Of a stretch of DNA of 45,459 bases, positions 24,901-32,085 are shown one piece after another. Under the pieces are notes generated by a model, which did not search any database, was not told where the DNA came from, and saw only the letters and a program-made list of their open reading frames with translations. Position numbers and translations under genes: made by a program. Where the stretch lies: contig CANQQY010000011.1 of the NCBI GenBank assembly GCA_947626105.1, positions 1 through 45,459 of the forward strand, given 5' to 3'. The stretch is from an uncultured Clostridia bacterium. GTDB lineage: Bacteria; Bacillota; Clostridia; Christensenellales; Borkfalkiaceae. Positions within the stretch are counted from its first letter, which is position 1, and the number at the start of each line of letters is the position of its first letter.

Positions 24901-26663
24901 GTGACGGTGAAGTCGATCTCACCATCAAGAACGGCATGATCTACATGAAGCGCGTGCAGAAGACCTATTATGACGTTGGGATCTTCAATGCCACGGAAAA
25001 GGGAGCGGACACGACCGATGACGATATCACGCTCTACCGCGCAATGCCGATCGGAAACTTCATGAACGATATTTTCGGACAGTTCGGATTTATTCTCAAC
25101 TTTAACGAGAAGATCATGGAAGAGATCGTTAAGAATTCGGGCAGTTCCACAGAGCCCGCGCCCGAGGAAGCCGTCGACTACGGCAAGAAACTTTCCGAAG
25201 TCCTCAAAAATTATACCTATACTCCCGCGGGACAGGACGATGCGGGCACTGCGGCGGGTGCAAAGTGGGAGCTTACCCTCAACGGCGACGCACTTGTAAA
25301 GGGCGTGCTCGGCGACATGAAGATCGTCATTGCCGAAGATACGGACGGCTATATCCACGATTTAAGCGTCGAAATGACAGTCGTTACCGTCATCAGTGCA
25401 AATCTGAATCTCCGCTGGCGCAACCCCGGCGGCACGATGGAAGAGGGCGCAAGCGACCTGACGCACGACGTTTCCGAGGAGATCGAGGGCGGCATGGGCG
25501 CGATGATCGGGAAGCTCAATACCGAGGACGGCTGGGATGACCCCGCGACCGCCGATGCGCAAGAGGGCGTCAAGTTCCTCGAAGCGAAGGAGTTTGCCGT
25601 CACGTACAAGTATCATACCTACGGCGGCGGTATGGAGACGCTCGGGGATCCGCAGACCGTGTTCGTCTCCACAGGTGCGGACGGCAACCCCGAAAATACC
25701 CTATACAGCGAACTCACCTATCCCGAACTTCCCGAAAATACCGTGGAATTCCAATATGCGTGGGAGAGCGAACAGGTCGGGCTCGGCAGCGATCTTCCCG
25801 CGGACGGCGTCATCTTTGCGAAGCAGACGAAATGCACATACACAGTGACGTTGATCTCCGATTCCGACCTCGGCGAGGACTGGTCGCCGACAGAGGAGGG
25901 CGAATGGACGTACACGGCGGAAATGGAGTACGGCGCAAAGATCGTTGCCGGGAATACCGAGTATACCGTTACGAATACCGAAACGGAATTCCGTATCAAC
26001 CTCGCGGACGTTCCCGAAATGAGCGGGCGCGAGGGTTGGTGGAAGCAAAACCCCGAAATCACAGAAAAAGGCGTTACATTGACCGCCGAATATGAGGGCG
26101 ATACGATCAATTACAAGTCCGTTGTCGCCTTCACGGCGGAAGGTATGGAAGAAAATACGGAGCACAGCGTGACGTTCGGAAGCAGCTATACGCTTGTGAC
26201 GCCCGAAGCGGCGGGGCATACTTTCCTCGGCTGGTATCAGCACGTCGGCGATACATGGAAGAAGGTGGAGACCCTCGAACTCAACGAGAGCGGCAAGACG
26301 ACCGTGGAAGTCGAAGCCCTGTGGGCAGAGGACGGCTTTGTGACGCTGACGACTGAAAGATCGGAGAGCGGCAGCTGGATCAAAACCTATACTTATAAAG
26401 CCACGGCAAACATTGACGAGACGAAACTTGTCGGAGCGATGGCTTCGGAGTTGAGGGGCGGATCCGCACAATATGCGTTCGTGATAGACAAAAACGCCGA
26501 GTCGCCAACCTATGATACATTTGGCGCCGACAATAGTAAATCGACTTCTCAATCGGTTAGAGACCCCGGATATTCCGATGCGCATGTAAAAGTTCAGGTC
26601 ACTTACTCGCTTGCGGACGGGACGCAGATCACGGTTGAGTACGAAGCGCACAAGAGCTTTTAA
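18930..26663 (+). CDS. Giant membrane-anchored repeat protein, function unknown
   Basis: A 2577-residue protein. Residues 1-55 are very charged and cytoplasmic (Glu-rich, then Lys-rich), residues 57-79 are one transmembrane segment, and the rest should be outside. From about residue 400 a domain of about 186 residues is repeated at least five times, marked by VYLDVDGVKLK-like strands encoded near 20321, 20891, 21452, 22009 and 22558, each followed by an EEL..LL helix. A Pro/Glu spacer (EPAPEP repeats) occurs near residue 1610. The C-terminal part includes an InlB/Listeria-Bacteroides-type repeat (HTFLGWYQ near 2430). No LPXTG signal is seen. Start: ATG behind GGAAGGAAA. The repeats look like lipid- or sugar-binding beta folds, but I cannot assign a family. 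A role in adhesion or envelope architecture is inferred. Confidence 0.9.
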   Translation: MEEEKKIAEEESIPAEHEAQETPEHETKEAPENEGKTKGKDKKKDGKKKKKFGPVKTSVCIVSAAAVAALGTWACIAFLRPQARNDVDPTYGSVSYEVKDGEVFTAAAFTSELKARDENGNPISGDENTYDGLDVFGRLNWTFARQDNWYSEMHSVVNTAIGPQEVATYKRYAGGILISEDITTSSMVNVAREYCYVNGERVIWRDSEQDKSQWNGMETVFPEGAPLGNMDIDGNEGFRKLNGLPATELSVYVFEQNTIESATLTTAENVSLADGAECFTVTYRLRAKTDEEGKTGAAAYYGNQMVFTGGIDAPPDFDFIEISYTFTENWLPVRCTVSEKYTASMKTIVTTCTSTSETVFTYDVPGIGEEVQGIYQEYYKQYADTEATGQTQRPLTATDCLASAFSPLLTEPTVLDVSLTLNGEPLHGSVWLDLGSAGGNLELGNIKAHADLGILRLWLEEGKAYLNYGNVKLSLTVEELLALFTEGEPAAQAEGAEAPQDPLEAITGGEFTVEDKEARLHSVLHLGDAEIVLDFLFDHDGNRNVTLNQIGAEANLGGLSLNATVKYGGTAPSEIGEAEKAAYADATEYAGMLKDLFKADALRAEINYTNTEHGIILGGSASVMYKDGFALKGDFTLGYGGAEKPVSVLFDGAAVYLDVDGVKIKAGSGELETLLSFLPAATEEETDVLSTVLQALLDPKFANLLSSAGTGNTLSLTVKGTELLRYFGVEYGLGEVGIALTQDGLTLTALGATLSLGGGESFTADVEADEYASVLPYAADLYELFTGEYLKAAVAYENGDMNLSIGGEIVLGMQDLDASATLNITYGAAEIEVGLTYADGNVYLLIDGLKLRASAEEIAALIGTDGTAGSVGDDILGKLLSLKFEEIITSLHSSDNALEAQIALGALLNGLGISTGDISLGDLTVTVTDGTVTAEGFGATLTLSASETAPTIPEDLESYTDLMPIANAAVELIENNYIAADLHYVGEFELDGEVQFDIGSLNLSAELTLTYQGVEKQLKALYVNDSVYLDVDGVKLKVNVEELKDVLGSLGGAAAAAEVLTPVEQLLENLGNILNVSNENGVLRATVALDEILKAFGYDLTLGTATVTVDGGAFHVSALGGALTLSVDQGVSFGTVTDGYVEVAGSVKQLAELFQSERIALGVGYTSERFGVNGTLTFEPATSAAHGTFTLTIDSVDRTLELDALSDGFVCVKIDGVKLKGNTEQVAALLKEILAETGTITPDAGIPDMGTPDVGATDFLDQLLIKLLNLRFGDYLTLEAGDGALNAVLKGTKLLGDLGVALDLGDLKLTVSGEGISAEGQGVKLTVKAGEPLPAVDPSEYKDIGAVIETASAIVAKQGASFDGSFTLNVGETQLAVYLENAGVSWKNGFELGARVVLEVNGVCNEFHIYATAEYLTLRYGNIGAKIVYADFSQIGDAFTALKEKVQAIADEVTGKTAQDPAAASALSLAESGTAIAELTEQLSKLFGSLGSADWNALIGKIELSPSAMADGLFRLKIGDCTLDFVANGTAGVSILLNYAAKDGGTLVEGTAHAAALDSMEAIYDPDGGIEYLDTDEFILAIGYLGSAVDLLNEENISFTVSGSTTFKAAEPEPAPEPEPAPEPAAEVIKTKYEFNASVNYHRGASVPVHLDVDGKNFWINTDLFLNVHLALVAGDGAAETDKSLYLDIFIVDGAPAKDEAGSLVTDGNLDFYVSLSQFADTDEKYSPLKIYAPADEIMTILSSAVAVLGFNLDFLDNYLVNKWLELETVAQLEAFTPLASDFVNGLLAGLLPAQPEEGAPAPAAEERVYKNYIKTLTITESELQLILNSADVYGVEGIEDLAVTLTRSEEKFDSVTFGNVYDATGTENTTLTGTFDYSAVTPDIPAEAASYTSFLGAEKLILSLVKSATHVTNADEVISGEETEHTYAINNNFYIEGSIDAKLNLVIIQKDIRIDIIAISVTIDENGDLGVNVRLEYQAVNAGAIVAINGDGEVDLTIKNGMIYMKRVQKTYYDVGIFNATEKGADTTDDDITLYRAMPIGNFMNDIFGQFGFILNFNEKIMEEIVKNSGSSTEPAPEEAVDYGKKLSEVLKNYTYTPAGQDDAGTAAGAKWELTLNGDALVKGVLGDMKIVIAEDTDGYIHDLSVEMTVVTVISANLNLRWRNPGGTMEEGASDLTHDVSEEIEGGMGAMIGKLNTEDGWDDPATADAQEGVKFLEAKEFAVTYKYHTYGGGMETLGDPQTVFVSTGADGNPENTLYSELTYPELPENTVEFQYAWESEQVGLGSDLPADGVIFAKQTKCTYTVTLISDSDLGEDWSPTEEGEWTYTAEMEYGAKIVAGNTEYTVTNTETEFRINLADVPEMSGREGWWKQNPEITEKGVTLTAEYEGDTINYKSVVAFTAEGMEENTEHSVTFGSSYTLVTPEAAGHTFLGWYQHVGDTWKKVETLELNESGKTTVEVEALWAEDGFVTLTTERSESGSWIKTYTYKATANIDETKLVGAMASELRGGSAQYAFVIDKNAESPTYDTFGADNSKSTSQSVRDPGYSDAHVKVQVTYSLADGTQITVEYEAHKSF

Positions 26664-26689
26664 GTAAGGCTCGGCATTGCTCCGCACCG

Positions 26690-27350
26690 TCGCTAAGGCC
26701 TACCCCCTTTACGCCCACCCTACCTTGGGCGGCAGGTACCGCCGCAAGGCTCGTCGCAGTTGCCACTGCTCCTGTCGCGGCGCAGCTCACAGTGCTACGC
26801 ACTGTTGAGAGAATTGCGCCGCTCCCCCTCTCCCACGGAGGGGGCAAGACCTGCCCCCTTTGAAGGGGTGGAGCAACGCGTTCTGCCAAAGATTGATAAT
26901 CTTTGGCGCGTTGCGACAGGAGTGAGCGCATTATTTCGCGCGAACGGTGACCGAGGGCAGGAAGCTACCTGTCCGAGAAGGTGGCGCGCGAAGCGCGACA
27001 GGTGGGGGTTGCCTCGGCTCCTCCTTAGGAGGAGCTGTCACCGCAGGTGACTGAGGTGGGCATCTCGGCGCCCCTCTTAGGGGAGCTGGCGCGCCGTCCT
27101 TGGCGCGACTGAGGGGTTTCCTAACGCCGAGTTCCCGAAACCCTATCCCCCGCTGCGCGGGTACTTCCCCTAAAAGGGGCAGCAAGGGAGCCCCCTCATC
27201 CCGAGGCGAAGCCGAGCGGATCTCATAGACCCACGGGCGTTCGTACTTACGAGGGGATTCACTCGCCCCTTGCGGGGCTCGGAATGAGGGAAAGACCCTC
27301 GCGGGGCAAAAGGCGCAGAGCTCCCCCCTACGAGGGGGTCAAGGGGGTGA
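26690..27350. repeat. Large cluster of intergenic repeat modules
   Basis: Mosaic non-coding region. Recognisable parts are CCCCCTCTCCC/GGAGGGGG (about 26822-26845), CTGCCCCC/GAAGGGG (about 26849-26868), a CAAAGATT-gat-AATCTTTG hairpin (about 26887-26905), unit A at 27016-27062 (identical in sequence to 3952-3998), a variant unit at 27069-27120 whose second stem is GCGCGCC/GGCGCG instead of GTCACC/GGTGAC, module B at 27137-27188 (also at 30466 and 35277), and GC-rich fragments to 27350. I see no gene, tRNA or rRNA from 26664 to 27439. Confidence 0.82.
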
Positions 27351-27386
27351 GGCCAATGGAAATCGCCGATAAAATCGTGAAACCGC

Positions 27387-27415
27387 TTGACTTTTTCGGA
27401 AGAACGCGATAAAAC
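27387..27415 (+). promoter_or_regulatory. Probable aquaporin promoter
   Basis: TTGACT (27387-27392), 17 bp and TAAAAC (27410-27415). The -10 is weak. It lies just after the repeat cluster. Confidence 0.5.
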
Positions 27416-27439
27416 AGTATTAAAAAAAGGAGATATCTT

Positions 27440-28198
27440 ATGGAACACATGAAAAGCTACATCGCCGAATTCATCGGCACTTGTGTGCTCGTCCTTATGG
27501 CATGCGGCGTTGCGGTCGTGCTCGGCTGCAACACGGCTGCAGGATATGTCGGGACGGCGCTTGCATTCGGGCTCGTCATCGTTGCGATGGCGTACTCCAT
27601 CGGGAACATTTCGGGCTGCCATATCAACCCCGCGGTGTCCCTTGCGATGCTCATGACCAAAAAGATGAGCGTGCGCGACTTTGTCGGCTACATCATCGCG
27701 CAGGTCGCGGGCGCGCTCACGGGCTCCCTTCTTCTCGCGCTCTTTGTCGGCGGGTTCGAGAGCCTCGGCGGAAACGTTGCGCAGCCCATACTCGTTTACG
27801 CATACGGCGACGTCGGCGCGCAGTTCGTCGCGCTCATCGTCGAGGTGGTCCTCACCTTCATCTTTGTGACGGCGATCCTCGGCGTCACCTCCAAGACGGA
27901 GAACAAGGCGGTCACGGGGCTCGTCATCGGCGGCGCGCTCACCCTTGTGCACCTTCTCGGCATCGGGCTCACGGGCACGTCCGTCAACCCCGCCCGCTCG
28001 CTCGCACCCGCACTCTTCCAGTCCTTCACGGGCGCAACGGACGCCCTTGCGCAGATCTGGGTATTCATCATCGGGCCCATGGCAGGCGCGGCGCTTGCGG
28101 CGATCGTATTCAATCTCTTCTCCAAGAAGTCCGCTCCCGCACAGACTTCCGAGCAGACTTCGGAAAGCGAACCCGAGTCCAAGGAAGAGAACGCATAA
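27440..28198 (+). CDS. aqpZ: Aquaporin (MIP-family water channel)
   Basis: A 252-residue six-helix channel. Both pore NPA motifs are present (GCHINPAVSLAML near residue 60; GTSVNPARSLAPAL near 180). The arginine after the second NPA and the histidine in helix 5 (TLVHLLGIGL) are residues of water-selective (AqpZ-type) filters, so water rather than glycerol is the likely substrate. The tail after residue 232 is a hydrophilic Ser/Glu-rich cytoplasmic extension. The start is ATG 27440 with AAGGAG 7 nt upstream. It is a single gene with its own terminator. Confidence 0.93.
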   Translation: MEHMKSYIAEFIGTCVLVLMACGVAVVLGCNTAAGYVGTALAFGLVIVAMAYSIGNISGCHINPAVSLAMLMTKKMSVRDFVGYIIAQVAGALTGSLLLALFVGGFESLGGNVAQPILVYAYGDVGAQFVALIVEVVLTFIFVTAILGVTSKTENKAVTGLVIGGALTLVHLLGIGLTGTSVNPARSLAPALFQSFTGATDALAQIWVFIIGPMAGAALAAIVFNLFSKKSAPAQTSEQTSESEPESKEENA

Positions 28199-28221
28199 CC
28201 CTCCGCTTCAACGAAAACGAA

Positions 28222-28251
28222 ATCGCCCTCCGCAAAGGGGGCGATTTTTTT
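28222..28251 (+). terminator. Rho-independent terminator of the aquaporin gene
   Basis: ATCGCCC (28222-28228) and GGGCGAT (28239-28245) form the stem, followed by a run of T. Confidence 0.88.
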
Positions 28252-28255
28252 CGGT

Positions 28256-28284
28256 TTGACAGGGATTTTTCGATGTGTTATACT
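28256..28284 (+). promoter_or_regulatory. Consensus promoter of the Y-family polymerase gene
   Basis: TTGACA (28256-28261), 17 bp and TATACT (28279-28284). The predicted start of transcription is only about 6 nt before the ATG at 28297. TACTT and AAGTA around it (28281-28297) form a small inverted repeat that might be an operator. No Firmicute LexA box (CGAAC...GTTCG) is visible. Confidence 0.8.
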
Positions 28285-28296
28285 TACACTACAAGT

Positions 28297-29793
28297 ATGG
28301 AAAAACAGTACGTCGCGATCGACCTCAAATCTTTTTATGCTTCCGTGGAATGCGTTGCAAGGCGGTTTGACCCGCTCGATTGCAACCTCGTCGTCGCGGA
28401 CAGTTCCCGCACGGAAAAGACGATCTGCCTTGCCGTTTCGCCCTCGCTCAAAGAGTACGGCATTCCCGGGCGGCCGCGGCTCTTCGAGGTCGTGGAGCGC
28501 GTGAAGGAGATCAACCGCGCCCGCCGCAAAAATGCGCGAGGCGGCTTTACGGGGAGTTCCTGCTTCAAGAGCGAGCTTATCAAGGATCCTTCGCTCGAAC
28601 TTGACTATGTGATCGCGCCGCCCCGCATGGAGCGGTACGAGAAGGTCAGCGCGGCGATCTTCGACCTCTACCGGAAGTTCGTCGCCCCCGAGGACATTCA
28701 CGTCTATTCCATCGACGAAGTGTTTATGGACGTGACGGGGTATCTCGGCATGTACAAATGCTCGGCGCGGGAGCTCGCCGTCAGGATCATCCGCAAGGTG
28801 CTCGCCGAGACGGGGATCACCGCGACGGCGGGGATCGGCACGAATCTGTATCTTGCGAAAGTGGCGATGGACATCGTCGCCAAGCATGCGCCCGCGGATG
28901 CGGACGGCGTGCGGATCGCGGAACTTGACGAGAAGAGCTACCGCGCCCTTCTGTGGGATCATACGCCGCTCACCGATTTCTGGCGGGTGGGGCAGGGGTA
29001 TGCGCGGAAGCTCACCTCCCACGGGCTGTATACGATGGGGGATATCGCCCGCTGTTCGCTCGGCCGCGAGGATCTCTTATACCGCCTTTTCGGCGTGAAT
29101 GCGGAACTTCTCATCGACCATGCGTGGGGCTGGGAGCCCTGCACGATCGCCGACATCAAGGCATACCGCCCGCGTGCGAACAGTTTAAGTTCGGGACAGG
29201 TGCTGCAATGCCCCTATCCCGCCGAAAAGGGCAAACTCATCGTCAAGGAGATGACGGATCTCTTGGCGCTCGATCTCGTCTCCAAGAAGCTCAAAACGCG
29301 GCAGATCGGGCTGTATGTCGGCTATGATACCGAAAATCTCAAAGACGAGGCGCGGCGTCGGGCGTTTCACGGGGAGACCGTCACCGACCATTACGGGCGG
29401 CCGGTTCCGAAGCCTTCGACGGGGACTGAAAATTTAGAGTTTTACACCTCTTCGGCGCGGAAGATCGTCGAAGCGGCAACGCGGCTCTACGACAGGATCG
29501 TGGACAGAGACCTTTTGGTGCGGCGGATGTCCGTTTCGGTCAACGACGTCCTGCCCGAGGACGAGATCCCGCCCGAAGCGCCCGAACAGCTCGATCTTTT
29601 CACCGACCTTGCGGCAGAGGAGAAGAAGCGGAAGGGGGAGACGGAAGCCCTCGAAAAGGAGCGAAGAGCGCAGGAAGCGGCGCTTGCGGTCAAGAATAAA
29701 TTCGGCAAAAACGCGATCCTCAAAGGCATGAGCTTCGAAGAGGGCGCGACCGCCGCGGAGCGCAACGATCAGATCGGAGGGCACAAAAAATGA
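28297..29793 (+). CDS. Y-family (UmuC/UvrX-like) translesion DNA polymerase
   Basis: A 498-residue error-prone polymerase that copies past damaged bases. Catalytic residues are visible: Asp9 in AIDLKSFYAS and Asp140-Glu141 in YSIDEVFMD. The little-finger domain follows, with a sliding-clamp-binding motif QLDLF (431-435). The charged tail after residue 440 (KKRKGETEALEKERR) is an extension. The group resembles Bacillus UvrX/YqjW, which pairs with YolD proteins, and a YolD-like gene overlaps its stop by 4 bp. The start is ATG 28297; no Shine-Dalgarno precedes it, and the promoter leaves a leader of about 6 nt. A much longer upstream frame overlaps the aquaporin gene and is not used. Confidence 0.93.
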   Translation: MEKQYVAIDLKSFYASVECVARRFDPLDCNLVVADSSRTEKTICLAVSPSLKEYGIPGRPRLFEVVERVKEINRARRKNARGGFTGSSCFKSELIKDPSLELDYVIAPPRMERYEKVSAAIFDLYRKFVAPEDIHVYSIDEVFMDVTGYLGMYKCSARELAVRIIRKVLAETGITATAGIGTNLYLAKVAMDIVAKHAPADADGVRIAELDEKSYRALLWDHTPLTDFWRVGQGYARKLTSHGLYTMGDIARCSLGREDLLYRLFGVNAELLIDHAWGWEPCTIADIKAYRPRANSLSSGQVLQCPYPAEKGKLIVKEMTDLLALDLVSKKLKTRQIGLYVGYDTENLKDEARRRAFHGETVTDHYGRPVPKPSTGTENLEFYTSSARKIVEAATRLYDRIVDRDLLVRRMSVSVNDVLPEDEIPPEAPEQLDLFTDLAAEEKKRKGETEALEKERRAQEAALAVKNKFGKNAILKGMSFEEGATAAERNDQIGGHKK

Positions 29794-30200
29794 AGAAGTA
29801 CGACGATATCATCAGCCTTCCCCACCACCAATCGGCGACTCATCCGCATATGAGCAATTTACAGCGCGCGGCGCAATTTTCGGCGTTTGCTGCGCTCAGG
29901 GGATTCGACGAGGAGATCGAGGAGACCGCCCGTTTCACCGAAGAGGGAAGAGAGCTCTCCGAGGAGAAGATCGCCGAGATCGGCGAGGCGCTGTCCCGTA
30001 TCAGGGAGCGCCGTGGAGCGGAAATTTCCCTCACCTACTTTTTGCCCGACCTCAAAAAGAGCGGCGGGGCATATTTTACCAAGCAGGGGAGGGTGGAAAA
30101 AGCGGACGAAGCGGGGGAGTGCCTTCTCTTTTCCGACGGCGAACGCATTCCATTTTCCGAAATCGTGGAGATCGAGATCATTTCCCTTCCAAAATCATAA
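29790..30200 (+). CDS. YolD-like protein
   Basis: A 136-residue protein with the YolD motif RAAQFSAFAALRGFDEEIEE (about residues 26-45) and a C-terminal beta domain ending EIVEIEIISL. YolD proteins are the usual operon partners of UvrX-type polymerases and are thought to act like UmuD in controlling them. The start overlaps the polymerase stop (ATGA), so the two are translationally coupled. A terminator follows. Confidence 0.88.
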   Translation: MKKYDDIISLPHHQSATHPHMSNLQRAAQFSAFAALRGFDEEIEETARFTEEGRELSEEKIAEIGEALSRIRERRGAEISLTYFLPDLKKSGGAYFTKQGRVEKADEAGECLLFSDGERIPFSEIVEIEIISLPKS

Positions 30201-30203
30201 GAA

Positions 30204-30234
30204 ATCGCCCTGCGCATTCCGCAGAGCGATTTTT
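30204..30234 (+). terminator. Rho-independent terminator after the YolD gene
   Basis: ATCGCCCTGCG and CGCAGAGCGAT form an imperfect stem with a CATTC loop, followed by TTTTT. Confidence 0.85.
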
Positions 30235-30245
30235 ACAATAATTCC

Positions 30246-30690
30246 CTTGGCTCCCTTTCTCGGCTCCCCCTCGAGGGAAAGCTGTCGCGCGCCTTTGCGC
30301 GGCTGAGGGGGTGCCGTTCTAAATTACGTCGGCGAGATCCTTCGGGACATTCTTTCACGGACTTCGTACGGCCGTTCCTGCTCAGGATGACGCCGCCCGT
30401 TCCTTTGGCGCGCTCCTCGGCTCCCCTCGTAGGGGAGCTGTCACCGTAGGTGACTGAGGGGTTTCGAAACCCTATCCCCCGCTACGCGGGTACTTCCCCT
30501 AAGAGGGGAAGCAAGATTACCCCCCTTGGCTCCCCCTCGAGGGGGTCGTTCTCAATCACGTCATGCTGCCCCGCGCGCATTCTTATTACACTAAGCGTGG
30601 CACGAGCGGGCGCCGCCCGCGAAGTAGCCCGTCGAAGCATCACCTTATTTATAATGCGGTGACCCTTCGACTGCGCTCAGGGTGACGTAA
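30246..30690. repeat. Intergenic repeat cluster overlapping the flavin reductase 3' end
   Basis: Contains unit A variants at 30262-30312 (second stem CGCGC/GCGCG) and 30419-30463 (GTCACC/GGTGAC), module B at 30466-30515, a truncated unit (first hairpin only) at 30527-30546, module C at 30572-30636, and a CCCTTCGACTGCGCTCAGGG element at about 30662-30681. The last one lies inside the final codons of the minus-strand gene. There is no other gene between 30201 and 30648. Confidence 0.8.
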
Positions 30691-31155
30691 GATCTCCACG
30701 ACTTCGCCGACGTAAACAGTGTGAGGGGGTTCCCCGACATAGTACCTCGATTTTACGTCGGCGGGGATCGCGTTAAGATCCAGATCCTGCCTGTAAATTT
30801 TCCTTAAAACGAGGGTCTTTTCCGCCTCGCAAAAGGTCACGCCGCGGTCGAGAAAACGGGGGTGAAGTCCCGCCGCCCCGATCTTATCGCCGTCCCTTCC
30901 GGAAAGGGAGCCGCAAACAGACAGCGCGCGGCGGCAATCCGCGGGGTAAAAACTCACCGTAAAATATTCGTTTTCTTCCATAAAGCGGTGCGTGTAGCGG
31001 ATGGGCTTTACGTAGACGGTGGCGACGGGCTTTCCCCAGAGGGTGCCGAGCCCGCCCCAGCCGATCGTCATCGTATTGAAATTTCCCTCCGTTCCCGCCG
31101 TGAGAAGCGCCCACTGCTTGTCGAAAAGTTCGAAAGATTTCGCCTGAAATTCCAT
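30649..31155 (-). CDS. Flavin reductase-like FMN-binding protein
   Basis: A 168-residue protein of the flavin reductase-like split-barrel family, binding FMN (NTMTIGWGGLGTLWGKP near residues 26-42; VKPIRYTHRFMEENEYFTVSFY near 48-69). It probably uses NAD(P)H to reduce flavin or acts with an unknown partner. The start is ATG 31155, with AAGGAGG just upstream on the minus strand; a longer frame starting 48 bp earlier lacks a ribosome site and overlaps the promoter. The last residues (HPERSRRVTAL) are encoded by an intergenic repeat, so the original stop was probably lost to a repeat insertion and the gene extended by about 12 codons. A consensus promoter separates it from ku. Confidence 0.87.
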   Translation of the reverse strand: MEFQAKSFELFDKQWALLTAGTEGNFNTMTIGWGGLGTLWGKPVATVYVKPIRYTHRFMEENEYFTVSFYPADCRRALSVCGSLSGRDGDKIGAAGLHPRFLDRGVTFCEAEKTLVLRKIYRQDLDLNAIPADVKSRYYVGEPPHTVYVGEVVEILRHPERSRRVTAL

Positions 31156-31174
31156 TCTGACCTCCTTTTCGGAC

Positions 31175-31203
31175 ATTATAGCACGGCTTGCGGCGGAAAT
31201 CAA
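31175..31203 (-). promoter_or_regulatory. Consensus promoter of the flavin reductase gene
   Basis: On the minus strand TTGATT (31203-31198), 17 bp and TATAAT (31180-31175), 20 nt before the start. The -35 is just after the ku stop, so the reductase can be expressed separately from ku. Confidence 0.85.
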
Positions 31204-31206
31204 TAA

Positions 31207-32025
31207 TTACGCCTCTTTTCGGCTCTTTGAAGTGCGCGTGCGCGTCTTGGCGGGCTTGGAAGCGCTTTTCTGCGCCGATCTGACGCTCGCTTTGAGGGCT
31301 TCCATGAGGTCGAGGACGACGCCCGGCTTCTCCTCTTTCGGCGCAACGACGGCTTTCCCCGCGATTTTATCCGCAATGAGAGATCGGAGCTTTTCCTGAA
31401 ATTCGTCCTTGTATTTTTCGGGCTCGAAGGGGGCTTCCATGCCCTTGATGAGCTGCTCTGCCATATCGAGCTCCGCTTCCGTCACGCTCGGACGTTCGTA
31501 TTCGACGTCGATCTCCTTGATGTCCGCCTGATATAAAAGAGTCTGAATGAGAACGCCGTCCTCGAGCGGAAGGATCACGAGCATTTTTTCCGAACTTCCG
31601 AACACCGATCTTCCGAGCGCCGCCCGCTGCGCTTTGAGCATGGCCTTTCGCAGAAGTTCCAACGCCTTTCCCCCTCCCTTTTGGGGGACGGCATGATACG
31701 CCTTGTCATAGTAGAGGGGACTGATCTCGTCGAGCGCGACAAAGCTCAAAATCGTGATGGTGCGGTCCTTTTCCGTCTTGATCTTCTCGATCTCCTCGTC
31801 GGTGATGACGACGTATTGGTCCTTTGCATACTGATATCCGCGCACGATATCCTCGTTTTTAACTTCTTTTCCGCAGTGCGCGCAGACTTTTTTGTAGCGG
31901 ATGCGCGATTTATCCGCCTTGTGCAGTTGATTGAAACTGATGTCGCTGTCCTGCGTCGCCGTGTAGAGGTTGACGGGGATATACACCAGCCCAAACGAGA
32001 TCGCGCCCTTTTGAGTGATCGCCAT
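31207..32025 (-). CDS. ku: Bacterial Ku, DNA end-binding protein
   Basis: A 272-residue homodimeric ring protein that binds double-strand DNA ends and recruits LigD for non-homologous end joining. The N-terminus (AITQKGAISFGLVYIPVNLY) and the CAHCGKEVKNEDIVRGYQY region (about residues 48-66) are typical; residues up to about 225 form the core. The Lys/Arg/Ser-rich tail (235-272, KPAKTRTRTSKSRK) matches the basic extensions that help DNA binding. A GGGGA sequence about 11 nt before ATG is a weak ribosome site. It is divergent from ligD, 60 bp away, with a perfect inverted repeat between. Confidence 0.96.
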   Translation of the reverse strand: MAITQKGAISFGLVYIPVNLYTATQDSDISFNQLHKADKSRIRYKKVCAHCGKEVKNEDIVRGYQYAKDQYVVITDEEIEKIKTEKDRTITILSFVALDEISPLYYDKAYHAVPQKGGGKALELLRKAMLKAQRAALGRSVFGSSEKMLVILPLEDGVLIQTLLYQADIKEIDVEYERPSVTEAELDMAEQLIKGMEAPFEPEKYKDEFQEKLRSLIADKIAGKAVVAPKEEKPGVVLDLMEALKASVRSAQKSASKPAKTRTRTSKSRKEA

Positions 32026-32038
32026 ATTTCTGTTATTC

Positions 32039-32063
32039 CCCGTTTTTGCCTCATAAAAACGGG
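32039..32063. promoter_or_regulatory. Inverted repeat between ku and ligD
   Basis: CCCGTTTTT (32039-32047) and AAAAACGGG (32055-32063) are perfect complements around a 7-nt centre, lying in the middle of the 60-bp divergent intergenic region. It may be a shared operator for coordinated control of the two end-joining genes. No clear consensus promoter is seen on either side. Confidence 0.55.
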
Positions 32064-32085
32064 TATCTTTTCACATTCTGTCCGT

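Noticed and set aside
21570-25358. Very long antisense open frame (about 1260 codons) opposite the giant repeat protein
   Set aside because: It mirrors codon bias of the GC-rich repeats on the other strand, has no ribosome site, domain or signal, and overlaps a well-supported gene completely.
26664-27439. Small protein-coding genes or an RNA gene in the long gap before the aquaporin gene
   Set aside because: Open frames here follow palindromic repeats, giving Pro/Gly/Arg-rich translations without ribosome sites, and no tRNA or rRNA pattern was seen.
30450-30662. Short open frame after the YolD gene
   Set aside because: It is made entirely of repeat modules A, B and C that also occur elsewhere in non-coding DNA.
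31681-32085. N-terminal extension of LigD
   Set aside because: It would run antisense through ku; the protein from ATG 32086 already has the expected phosphoesterase start.
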